From Bacillota bacterium (GTDB taxonomy: Bacteria; Eremiobacterota; SpSt-956; JAKJGF01), in assembly GCA_029555925.1 (NCBI GenBank), contig JAKPQU010000530.1:1-6215 (forward strand): DNA of 6,215 nucleotides, read 5' to 3'. The translations under genes and the position numbers were made by a program. The stretch's first letter is position 1; every line of letters begins with the position of its first letter. Positions 1 through 5,720 of the stretch are shown in pieces. Under the pieces are notes generated by a model, which had not been told where the DNA came from, did no database searches, and saw nothing but the letters and a program-made list of their open reading frames with translations.

Positions 1-36
1 CTGGAGAAGAAAAATTCGTTTTTTCTATAGTATTAG

Positions 37-57
37 AAATTAACCAGTGGTTAATTT
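37..57. promoter_or_regulatory. Perfect 21-bp palindrome, operator-like
   Basis: The arms AAATTAACCA and TGGTTAATTT are exact reverse complements around a single central G at 47. Symmetry stops at the next pair outward (36 G, 58 A). Such odd-centred dyads are typical of dimeric repressor sites (inference). As RNA it could fold into a 9-bp stem with a 3-nt AGT loop, but no T-run follows on the plus strand, so a simple terminator is less likely. The gene it serves is not visible and may lie left of the window. Confidence 0.4.
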
Positions 58-135
58 ATTGTCTGTAAAACAAATTAAATAAGGCAAATTATTTTTCTTC
101 GTAAGAGCCTGGCAGGCAGAAGCTGATAAATGGTT

Positions 136-170
136 ACTAAGTTGCCTGTAGCGGTACTTAGTGTTTTTTT
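136..170 (+). terminator. Hairpin plus seven-T run, intrinsic terminator-like
   Basis: ACTAAGT (136-142) and ACTTAGT (156-162) form a perfect 7-bp stem around a 13-nt loop. A G and then seven T (164-170) follow. This is the layout of a Rho-independent terminator, although the stem is only two-sevenths G+C. The loop contains TGCCTG (143-148), complementary to CAGGCA upstream at 113-118, so a pseudoknot or alternative fold is possible. It may end a transcript from a gene left of the window, or be the expression platform of an unrecognised leader RNA. I could not match the upstream part to a known riboswitch class. Confidence 0.45.
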
Positions 171-194
171 AATTTATATTTTTTTCAAATTTCG

Positions 195-343
195 ATTATA
201 GTGTATTTCATAACTTATTAGAAATTAAGTCGTCGTGACGCGTAACGCGTGACGCGTGACGGGTTTAATCCCTGCGCATCACGCATTACGCTTTACGCAT
301 TACGAGGTCATTATTTATAGATAGTTATGAAACTAACTATAAT
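195..343. repeat. Palindromic MITE-like element, copy 1 (long form)
   Basis: The roughly 149-bp element has imperfect terminal inverted repeats. The left end ATTATAGTGTATTTCATAACT matches the reverse complement of the right end (about 323-343) at 18 of 21 positions. Inside is a G+C-rich long hairpin: the left arm has heptamer units of GTGACGC/GTAACGC type (about 235-263), a GGG-TTTAAT-CCC turn sits at 261-272, and the right arm has ATCACGC/ATTACGC/TTTACGC units (to about 304). It is non-coding, with no transposase. No clear target-site duplication is visible. It is either a non-autonomous mobile element or an intergenic palindromic repeat family; a second copy lies at 459-585. Confidence 0.8.
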
Positions 344-344
344 T

Positions 345-458
345 CAATAATATAAAAAGATGATTATTAAGAAATTGCTTGACTGAACTTAACAGCTTAA
401 ATATAATTAGATATATTATTTATTTTGAAAATAGATTTTATATAAATTCATACTCAGG
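345..458 (+). other. AT-rich spacer between the two repeat copies
   Basis: This 114-bp stretch is free of genes and very AT-rich. Its one supportable signal is the sigma-70-type promoter at 379-407. The rest shows no long dyad or repeat. Confidence 0.5.
379..407 (+). promoter_or_regulatory. Sigma-70-type promoter for the pilT block
   Basis: TTGACT (379-384) and TATAAT (402-407) are separated by 17 bp: five of six bases match in the -35 box, all six in the -10 box, and the spacing is ideal. Transcription would start near 413-415 and run rightward. It would copy the whole of palindromic element copy 2 into the 5' untranslated RNA before reaching pilT at 633. AT-rich DNA produces chance -10 boxes, but both boxes at optimal spacing upstream of a same-strand gene block make this credible. 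Confidence 0.55.
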
Positions 459-585
459 AATATAGTGTATTTCATAACTTATTAAAATTAAGTCGTCGTG
501 ACGCGTAACGCGTGACGGGTTTAATCCCTGCGCATCACGCATTACGAGGTCATTATTTATGGATAGTTATGAAACTAACTATAAT
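459..585. repeat. Palindromic MITE-like element, copy 2 (short form)
   Basis: The roughly 127-bp element lies in the same orientation as copy 1 and is nearly identical to it outside the heptamer arms. It keeps the terminal inverted repeats and the GGG-TTTAAT-CCC turn (517-528). It has one heptamer fewer in the left arm and two fewer in the right arm, plus a 1-bp deletion after the left terminus; together these account for the 22-bp length difference. Lying just upstream of the pilT ribosome site and downstream of the 379-407 promoter, it would be transcribed as a long imperfect hairpin in the leader. Confidence 0.8.
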
Positions 586-593
586 TAAATTTT

Positions 594-632
594 TAAGGAG
601 GGAATCGGTAGAAACCGAAAAACTAACCTTTT
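594..632 (+). promoter_or_regulatory. Distant Shine-Dalgarno with intervening hairpin upstream of pilT
   Basis: A strong AAGGAGGG (595-602) lies about 30 nt before the ATG at 633, too far for normal initiation. Between them TCGGT (605-609) and ACCGA (614-618) form a 5-bp stem with an AGAA loop. AAGG (595-598) can also pair with CCTT (627-630). An in-frame TAA at 624-626 excludes any earlier pilT start, and no ATG, GTG or TTG occurs 4-12 nt after the Shine-Dalgarno. Folding of the hairpin would shorten the effective spacing to about 16 nt, so a structure-dependent start is possible (inference). Confidence 0.45.
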
Positions 633-1772
633 ATGAAAAGAGATAAAGAATTAAATGCTCTAAAAGAGATGGAATTATTCAGGAAAGCTATAGAAATGGG
701 TGCCTCTGATTTACATCTCTCGGCAGGCTCATCGCCTATAATAAGATTGAATGGAAAACTTCATCATCTTGATTATGCCGCATTACTTCCTGAAGATGTT
801 CATGAAATCATCTCACTTATAACAACTAACTATCAAAAAAGTATGTTTTATAGCGAAACTCCGGTAGATCTGGATTTTACCCTTGAAGTACCTGATCTGG
901 CAAGATTTCGTGTCAATATATTCAAACAGTTAAACGGTGAATCTATTGCTATGAGAGTTCTACCGAGTGAAATAAGAACCGTAGAAGACCTCTTTTTACC
1001 CAACATAGTAAATGATCTGGCAAGATTAAGAAATGGTCTGATACTGGTTACAGGGAAAACCGGTTCAGGTAAATCAACTACCCTTGCCACCATGCTGGAA
1101 CTGGTAAATAAAGAATATTACAAACATATAATAACAATATAAGATCCTATAGAATTTGTATATAAACCAAAGAAGTGCCTTATAAATCAGAGAGAAGTCG
1201 GTATGCATACACCTGATTTCGCTACAGCTTTAAGAAGTGCGTTGAGAGAAGACCCCGATATTGTAATGATAGGAGAAATAAGAGATGTAGAAACTGCCGA
1301 AATGGCTCTTAAAGCAGGTCAGATGGGTGCGCTTATTCTGTCAACTCTTCATACCCGTAATACCTATGAAACCATTAACCGTCTCATAACACTTTTCCCG
1401 GCAGATCAGAGAGCAAATGTAAAAAATCAATTTGCCGATGTCATTCAGGGGGTAATCTGTCAATCCCTTATTCCAAGAAGGGATAAAAAAGGAAGAATTG
1501 TTTGCTGTGAAATGATGTTAGGCACACCTGCCATTAAAAATTTAATAAGAGAAGATAAACTTCATTTGATATACAGCACAATTCAGTTAGGTTCCCATGA
1601 AGGTATGTGTACAATGGAACAATCACTTATAAGATTATTAAACCAGGGAATTATAGATCTGGAAGACGCATTAATGATAGCAAATAACAAAAAAGCATTT
1701 CTGTCGGAAATTTCTTCCCAGCAGGAGGAAAGTCTTACTAAATCTGAATTAACACTGGAAGAACTCAACTAG
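633..1772 (+). pseudogene. PilT, type IV pilus retraction ATPase, interrupted by one in-frame TAA
   Basis: PilT is a cytoplasmic hexameric ATPase at the pilus base that disassembles pilin for retraction and twitching. The full frame would be 379 residues, close to or slightly above the family's usual length. Visible are the N-terminal GASDLHLS segment (23-30), Walker A GKTGSGKST (141-149), Walker B with E215 (IGEIRD), the His box STLHT with H240, and the C-terminal AIKNLIRE signature (300-307) that marks PilT. Codon 170 (1140-1142) is TAA, where the family has the Asp-box glutamate of TIEDPIE; the frame resumes at once with DPIEF. One G-to-T change from GAA explains it, and no other damage is seen. 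The products would be a 169-residue fragment without ATPase function and possibly a restart at M191 (1203). Alternatives are a sequencing or assembly error, a recent mutation, or readthrough. The downstream gene starts 9 nt after the stop, so they are probably cotranscribed. Confidence 0.9.
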
Positions 1773-1781
1773 AGGTTAACA

Positions 1782-2156
1782 ATGGAAAAAAAGGATAGAG
1801 ATGAAGAAAAAATAGAACAGATGATATTAAACAACTTCTCAAATCCTGAAATGAAGGCACTTATTGATAAAATAGTTTCGAGTCCTGATAAAGAAAAAAT
1901 AAAGAAAAATATTTTAGATGGAGGGCTAATTGAAAAATATAAAAGGTTATCTCCTGCACCTCTTTCGCAGGAGGAAGAAGAAATAATAAGAACTATATAT
2001 CTTTATCTCTGCATGGAAGGGAAAGCGGAAAAAATAAAGAAAATGATGGAAACAACTATAAAAATAACGTCTGTTCCCTTTGCAAGAGGCAGTGAAAAAA
2101 TGGCGTTTCTTCAGTGGAAAGATAAAAAACAGAAACCGCCAAAATTATTTGAATAA
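1782..2156 (+). CDS. Uncharacterised 124-aa protein downstream of pilT
   Basis: I do not recognise this family. The ATG follows the pilT stop by 9 nt, with AGAGGT (1771-1776) as a moderate ribosome site, so it is probably translated from the pilT transcript. The protein is very rich in Lys and Glu and has no signal peptide or membrane segment. It appears mostly helical: a charged N-terminus, a NPEMKALIDKIV helix near 22-33, a central EEEEIIRTIYLYLCMEGKAE helix (about 64-83), and a basic C-terminal tail ending KPPKLFE. The C-terminal third has some non-helical character (FARGSEKMAFLQWKD). It could be a small cytoplasmic partner of the pilus motor or of the HEAT-REC protein that follows; this rests on position only. 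Confidence 0.75.
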   Translation: MEKKDRDEEKIEQMILNNFSNPEMKALIDKIVSSPDKEKIKKNILDGGLIEKYKRLSPAPLSQEEEEIIRTIYLYLCMEGKAEKIKKMMETTIKITSVPFARGSEKMAFLQWKDKKQKPPKLFE

Positions 2157-2159
2157 TAT
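2140..2159. repeat. 20-bp exact direct repeat, copy A
   Basis: CAAAATTATTTGAATAATAT covers the last codons (KLFE and the stop) of the 124-aa gene. The identical 20 bp recur 48 bp downstream at 2188-2207. The flanks of the two copies do not match, so this is either a short duplication whose remainder has diverged or an AT-rich coincidence. Confidence 0.6.
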
Positions 2160-2187
2160 TCTGGAAAAATAAATAGATAAAAATTAT

Positions 2188-2207
2188 CAAAATTATTTGA
2201 ATAATAT
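2188..2207. repeat. 20-bp exact direct repeat, copy B
   Basis: This second copy of the 20-mer at 2140-2159 lies in the intergenic leader of the HEAT-REC gene. It contains a TTG (2197) that opens a longer reading frame in phase with that gene, but no ribosome site precedes it, so I do not use that start. Confidence 0.6.
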
Positions 2208-2232
2208 AAAATATTTAGAAAGGCTTGTTTAT

Positions 2233-3033
2233 ATGAGTGATGAATTAGAAAAAATTATTGGTATGATGCGGGATAATGATCCTAAAAACAGGCAGAGAGC
2301 GACAAAACTGCTTGGAAATACGCAGGATAACAGGGTAATTCAGCCACTAATAGAGGCTCTGGGAGATGAGAATGTCGAAGTAAGACGGCAGGCAGCAGAT
2401 GCTTTAGGAACCCTGGGAGTAAAAGAAGCTGTTATACCTCTTATAAAAAGTATGAATGATCCTGATGATTTCGTGAGAGGTATCGTAACATGGGCTCTTG
2501 GAAAAATTAAAGATACAAGAGCAGTGGATAATCTGATAGAAGCGTTAAATGATACGGACTGGTGGGTAAGAAAGAACGCAGCAGAAGCCCTGAAATTAAT
2601 AGGAGGGGAAAAGGCTTTACAGGCACTGTCACAGCTTAAACAGGAAACGGAAAAAGCTACAAAAAAAATTCTTATAGTAGATGATGATAAGTTCATTCTG
2701 GAATATATTCAGATAAATCTAGAACTGGATGGCTATAAAGTAATAGAAGCTTTCGATGGAGAAGAGGCACTAAAAAAAGCAATAGATGAACGTCCCGATC
2801 TCATATTACTCGATATTATGATACCCAAAGTTGATGGGTGGCAGGTATGTAAGACACTGAAAGAAAATCCAAAGACAAAAGATATCCCTGTTATAATGGT
2901 ATCTGCCAAAACCCAGGTAGACGATTTCATAAAAGGTATGGATGCAGGAGCTACTTTTTACATAATGAAACCGTTCAGCCCTGTACAATTAAGTGATGCC
3001 ATACAAAAAGCTCTTACAAATCAGCTTGGATAA
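2233..3033 (+). CDS. HEAT-repeat protein with C-terminal response-regulator receiver domain
   Basis: This is a 266-aa cytoplasmic signalling protein. Residues about 12-137 form PBS-lyase-type HEAT repeats: one partial and three full units of about 31 residues, each with a VxPLIxxLxD...VRxxAAxALGxxG pattern, giving a helical protein-binding solenoid. Residues about 144-264 form a complete CheY-like receiver: acidic pocket D150-D152, phosphoacceptor D194 (ILLDIMIP), conserved S224, aromatic Y243 and lysine K246 (KPF). All catalytic residues are present, so phosphorylation by a histidine kinase is expected. There is no DNA-binding or enzymatic output domain; output is probably a phosphorylation-controlled protein contact through the HEAT part (inference). 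I chose the ATG at 2233 because AGAAAGG (2217-2223) lies 9 nt upstream; an in-frame TTG at 2197 would add 12 residues but lacks a ribosome site. No kinase gene lies in the window. Confidence 0.9.
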   Translation: MSDELEKIIGMMRDNDPKNRQRATKLLGNTQDNRVIQPLIEALGDENVEVRRQAADALGTLGVKEAVIPLIKSMNDPDDFVRGIVTWALGKIKDTRAVDNLIEALNDTDWWVRKNAAEALKLIGGEKALQALSQLKQETEKATKKILIVDDDKFILEYIQINLELDGYKVIEAFDGEEALKKAIDERPDLILLDIMIPKVDGWQVCKTLKENPKTKDIPVIMVSAKTQVDDFIKGMDAGATFYIMKPFSPVQLSDAIQKALTNQLG

Positions 3034-3222
3034 TCTCTCATAAATTTATATAAACTTTCGGTGCAACCTTATTGGAAAGAAAAGAGGGGTAAAGGCTGCA
3101 GGTGAGAATATATATTATAAATATTTTTTAGTACTAGTGTAACCATTATTAATGTACAGTATGAAAAATTTGTATAGACTGGGGAGAAGTTACTGACATT
3201 ATACGGGTCAGGTTTATAAATA
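3034..3222 (+). other. 189-bp leader between the HEAT-REC and TPR genes
   Basis: No gene is seen. TGCAACCTT (3062-3070) and AAGGCTGCA (3092-3100) can pair at eight of nine positions around a 21-nt purine-rich loop containing GAGGGG. An 8-bp palindrome TAGTACTA lies at 3129-3136. CTGAC (3193-3197) and GTCAG (3207-3211) form a 5-bp stem that would partly mask the weak AGG ribosome site of the TPR gene. The T-run at 3124-3129 is too far from the first stem for a standard terminator. I recognise no riboswitch class and no convincing promoter. Confidence 0.35.
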
Positions 3223-4458
3223 ATGCGTCGTCCTTTTTATTCAGGCCTTACTCTAATGGCCCTTGGAAGAATAGATATAGCTGTAAAAGAGTTTAAGAAA
3301 GCTATAAAATTTGATTACTCTGATATCGAATCCCATGCCAATCTTGGAATAGCCTATTATGAACAGGGTAAACTGGATCTGGCATTAAAAGAATTTGCTA
3401 TATGTCTTGAACTGGACCCTGAATATGAAGCAGCTCTCGGCAATATGGGTAATATTTACAATATTCAGGAAGAAAGAGAGATGGCAATAGAAAGTTACAA
3501 GAAATTAGTAAAAATAAACCCGAACAGTTATGAAGCATATAATAATCTGGGGCTGACCTATTATGAAATGGGAGATTTTGATAAGGCCCGTGAATATATG
3601 GAAGAGGCAGTTAAAATAGATGAAAATCAGGGTATTCTTTATAATCTTGGTCTTGTAGCTTATAAAAAGAAAGAAATAAAAAAAGCAATAGAGCTATTTA
3701 ATAAAGCCTATGAAATTGACTCACAGAATCAAAATACAAATTTTAATCTCGCCACAATCTACATGGAAACAGGAGATTATGAAAAAGCTGTAAAATATTT
3801 CAAAAATTCTGTTGTAATAAATGAAAAAGATTCCGTAGCATGGGAAAAACTTGCCAGTGCATATTTAAAAACAGAAGATTATTCATCTTCTTTAAACGCA
3901 TATAAAAGAGCTCTGGACATAGACCCTACTGATCCGGAAACCCATCAGGGACTGGCAAAGGTTTATATAGCTATGGGCAATGAAAAACTGGCTGAAGTGG
4001 CTATTGAAAATGCTATGGCCCTGTCTGCCGATCAGGCATCCTGCTATTATCTGAAAGGTCTTCTCTGTGCCGAAAAAGGAGAGACAGAAGAAGCAAAAGA
4101 ATTCTATAAAAAAGCCATGGAAGAAGGTTATGACAGAGGAGATATCCATACAAGTATGGGAGAATTACTGGAGATGGAAGGTAATATAGACGAGGCAATA
4201 GAAGAATATGAAACTGCTATAGAAGCAGGCTCAGTCAGTGGCAATGATTTTTTTAATGCAGGGTATGCTTTTTATCAGATATATGATTTTGATAGTGCTA
4301 TAGAATACTATAAAAAAGCTATAGAAAAGAATCCCGATGATGTTACCTTTCATGATTATCTTGGCCGGGCCTATATGGAAAACGGAGAAGAGGAACTGGC
4401 ACAGCAGGAATTTGACATTATAAACAGATCTTTTTCTGATTTTGATTTTTCCGGCTAA
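3223..4458 (+). CDS. TPR-repeat scaffold protein (about 12 repeats)
   Basis: The 411-aa protein consists almost wholly of tetratricopeptide repeats: about twelve 33-35-residue units from residue 5 to about 405. Most show the NLGxAYYxxGxxxxAxxxFxxAxxxxP pattern, for example NLGIAYYEQGKLDLALKEF (41-59) and NNLGLTYYEMGDFDKAREYM (107-126). TPR arrays form superhelical protein-binding surfaces and often serve as pilus, secretion or signalling assembly factors; no catalytic domain, signal peptide or membrane segment is visible, so it is probably cytoplasmic. The start is bounded by an in-frame TAA two codons upstream (3217-3219). The only ribosome-site candidate is a weak AGG at 3210-3212, 10 nt before the ATG. 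The first repeat begins almost at the N-terminus. The gene converges on the hfq-like gene, sharing 4 bp. A role with PilT or HEAT-REC is suggested only by position. Confidence 0.9.
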   Translation: MRRPFYSGLTLMALGRIDIAVKEFKKAIKFDYSDIESHANLGIAYYEQGKLDLALKEFAICLELDPEYEAALGNMGNIYNIQEEREMAIESYKKLVKINPNSYEAYNNLGLTYYEMGDFDKAREYMEEAVKIDENQGILYNLGLVAYKKKEIKKAIELFNKAYEIDSQNQNTNFNLATIYMETGDYEKAVKYFKNSVVINEKDSVAWEKLASAYLKTEDYSSSLNAYKRALDIDPTDPETHQGLAKVYIAMGNEKLAEVAIENAMALSADQASCYYLKGLLCAEKGETEEAKEFYKKAMEEGYDRGDIHTSMGELLEMEGNIDEAIEEYETAIEAGSVSGNDFFNAGYAFYQIYDFDSAIEYYKKAIEKNPDDVTFHDYLGRAYMENGEEELAQQEFDIINRSFSDFDFSG

Positions 4459-4727
4459 TTCTGTATCATATATTTCACTGAATGCTTTAAAATTGTATAT
4501 TCCACGCCATCCTCTGTAACTATATTTACATTGTATTTATTAAACCATTGCATTTTACCTTTGAGAGATGAATTATCTAAAAATTTAAATGTAAAAGATA
4601 TATTATTTTTTATAGCCTTTACGAAATATTTATCTGTATAGGTATTAACCCACCGTCTGATAGATTTCTTAGTTATTTTTTCATTATCTTCTGATAAATT
4701 ATCCTGAACAGATAGTTCCTGAGTCAT
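4455..4727 (-). CDS. Hfq-like Sm-fold RNA chaperone
   Basis: Hfq is a ring-forming hexamer that binds small RNAs and mRNAs and promotes their pairing. Residues about 34-88 of this 90-aa protein follow the Hfq layout: an N-terminal helix with FVKAI (35-39; E. coli FLNAL), a strongly bent beta sheet with the Sm1 pattern LKGKMQWFNKYNVNIV (55-70; E. coli LQGQIESFDQFVILL), and Sm2 LKHSV (80-84; E. coli YKHAI). K81 and H82 match the hallmark KH pair of the proximal RNA site, and Y65 replaces F42. The usual N-terminal Gln-Asp (QDxF) is absent, with Asp-Lys-Tyr before the Phe. An acidic-to-basic extension of about 28 residues precedes the fold and there is almost no C-terminal tail. AAGGTG (4733-4738, reverse strand) lies 5 nt before the ATG. 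Its TAG overlaps the TPR gene's TAA within CTAA. I call it a divergent Hfq from motif layout alone. Confidence 0.72.
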   Translation of the reverse strand: MTQELSVQDNLSEDNEKITKKSIRRWVNTYTDKYFVKAIKNNISFTFKFLDNSSLKGKMQWFNKYNVNIVTEDGVEYTILKHSVKYMIQN

Positions 4728-4917
4728 AAGTTCACCTTATTTCTAAAAATTTTATAGAGGGTATGAACACTGATTAACGAAATACAGATCGTGTAATAAA
4801 TGTTGTCTCTATTGTACGTTTACGCAAAAGCTCTTACAGGCTCTACATATAAAAAAACCATAAGTATCTAAAAGCTATTAGATTATATCATACAGGAATA
4901 TAATTGACAAGAAAGCT
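4728..4917. other. Divergent intergenic region between hfq-like and methyltransferase genes
   Basis: This 190-bp gap must hold promoters for both directions. For the minus-strand gene a TATAAA (reverse strand of 4751-4756) is present without a good -35 partner. For the plus-strand gene TATAAT occurs at 4899-4904, only 13 nt before the ATG and without a -35. An imperfect dyad, ATCTAA (4866-4871) and TTAGAT (4878-4883), flanks 6 nt and could be an operator. No gene or long repeat is seen. Confidence 0.35.
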
Positions 4918-5682
4918 ATGAAAGAAGACATTTTTTTCAAAAAAATAAGAAGAAAATATAATAATTATTCGGAAATAGAATTTTTAAAAAGAATGGCTCC
5001 TCTAGGTCTTGAAGATTATGAAGAAATCATCGTTGATAAATACTGTAAAAAAGACAGGTATACTCTTGTCATTGGCTGTGGAGCAGGAAGAGAAGCCTTT
5101 GCCCTGGCAAAAAAAAAATTACATGTAACAGGAATAGATATAGTAGAAAAACTGGTAAGAATCTGCCATAATGAAGGGAAAGAAAAAAATATTAAAGCAG
5201 ATTTCTTAACTATGAATGGCTGTCATCTTGGTTTCAAAAAAGAAAGTTTTGACTATATAATACTGTTTGGACAGCTTATATCTCTCATACCTTTTAGAGA
5301 AAACAGAATAAATACCCTTAAAGAATGTAAAAGAATATTGAAGGACAATGGACTGATAATTTTCACGACCCATTCAAGAGAAAGAAATCTTAAAGAAAAA
5401 CTAAAATGGACCATTATAAATTTTATAAGAAAAATAAGTTCAGGAAAACTCCAGGAAGGAGATAAGCTGGTAAGTGCCATCAGTGGCTATCATCTTTCGG
5501 AAGAAAAAATTTTCATGCATCTTTACACATCGCAGGAAGCATTGAAAGATATGGAACTGTCGGGATTACAATTGATAGAATACAGAGGTGCCACTGAAAT
5601 AGTTAATAATATAAACTGTCCGTCTATTAGAGAAAGTGATAAATATATCATTTATATAGCAGGGAAAGGGAAAGAAATATGA
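4918..5682 (+). CDS. Class I SAM-dependent methyltransferase, substrate unknown
   Basis: The 254-aa protein has a Rossmann-fold methyltransferase core. Motif I, LVIGCGAGREAFALA (50-64, Gly53/55/57), binds SAM; VTGIDIV (70-76) ends the second strand with acidic D74, which contacts the ribose; ADFLTMN (94-100) precedes FDYIILFGQLISLIP (111-125), the post-II segment; RILKDNGLIIFTTHSR (139-154) is the typical motif III region. The C-terminal third (about 155-250) is a family-specific substrate cap that I cannot assign. The motif III layout resembles small-molecule or quinone-type methyltransferases (methyltransferase 11/25 style) rather than DNA or rRNA enzymes (inference). The ribosome site is weak (AAGAAAG ending 2 nt before the ATG, or AGGA about 20 nt upstream). 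It is divergent from hfq-like and converges on the flgM-like gene with 38 bp between stops and no clear terminator. Confidence 0.85.
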   Translation: MKEDIFFKKIRRKYNNYSEIEFLKRMAPLGLEDYEEIIVDKYCKKDRYTLVIGCGAGREAFALAKKKLHVTGIDIVEKLVRICHNEGKEKNIKADFLTMNGCHLGFKKESFDYIILFGQLISLIPFRENRINTLKECKRILKDNGLIIFTTHSRERNLKEKLKWTIINFIRKISSGKLQEGDKLVSAISGYHLSEEKIFMHLYTSQEALKDMELSGLQLIEYRGATEIVNNINCPSIRESDKYIIYIAGKGKEI

Positions 5683-5702
5683 AACAGAACGATGCAGACT
5701 AA
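5679..5702 (+). other. Seven-codon ORF overlapping the methyltransferase stop
   Basis: ATG at 5679 overlaps the methyltransferase TGA as ATGA, a common translational-coupling layout, and AAAGGG lies about 8 nt upstream. The frame reads MKQNDAD and stops at 5702. It is too short to call a gene. It may be the stub of a lost downstream gene or simple coincidence. Confidence 0.15.
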
Positions 5703-5720
5703 TTCATTGTTTATAGATAT

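Noticed and set aside
3..68. Open frame from the left edge to TAA at 66-68, a possible C-terminal gene tail
   Set aside because: Only 21 codons with no recognisable motif, and the 21-bp palindrome lies inside it; cannot be told from chance.
61..170. Possible cyclic-di-GMP (GEMM) riboswitch upstream of the pil gene
   Set aside because: GGCAAA appears, but the GACGCAAAGC core and tetraloop-receptor parts are not there, and two repeats and a promoter separate it from pilT.
195..585. CRISPR array
   Set aside because: Only two long palindromic copies with 115 bp between; no short regular repeat-spacer units and no cas genes.
1140..1142. TAA reassigned as a sense codon (alternative genetic code)
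   Set aside because: TAA ends other intact genes in this window (2154-2156, 3031-3033, 4456-4458) at the expected places.
1203..1772. Second half of pilT as an independent gene starting at ATG 1203
   Set aside because: It is in the same frame as the first half, the 20 codons between are conserved PilT sequence, and the ribosome site (AGAGAGAAG) is poor; annotated as one interrupted gene.
2197..2232. TTG at 2197 as start of the HEAT-REC gene
   Set aside because: No ribosome site before it and it lies in the 20-bp repeat; ATG 2233 has AGAAAGG 9 nt upstream.
3006..4838. 13-mer AAAAGCTCTTACA at 3006-3018 and 4826-4838
   Set aside because: One such match is about what chance gives in 6 kb of AT-rich DNA and the flanks do not align.
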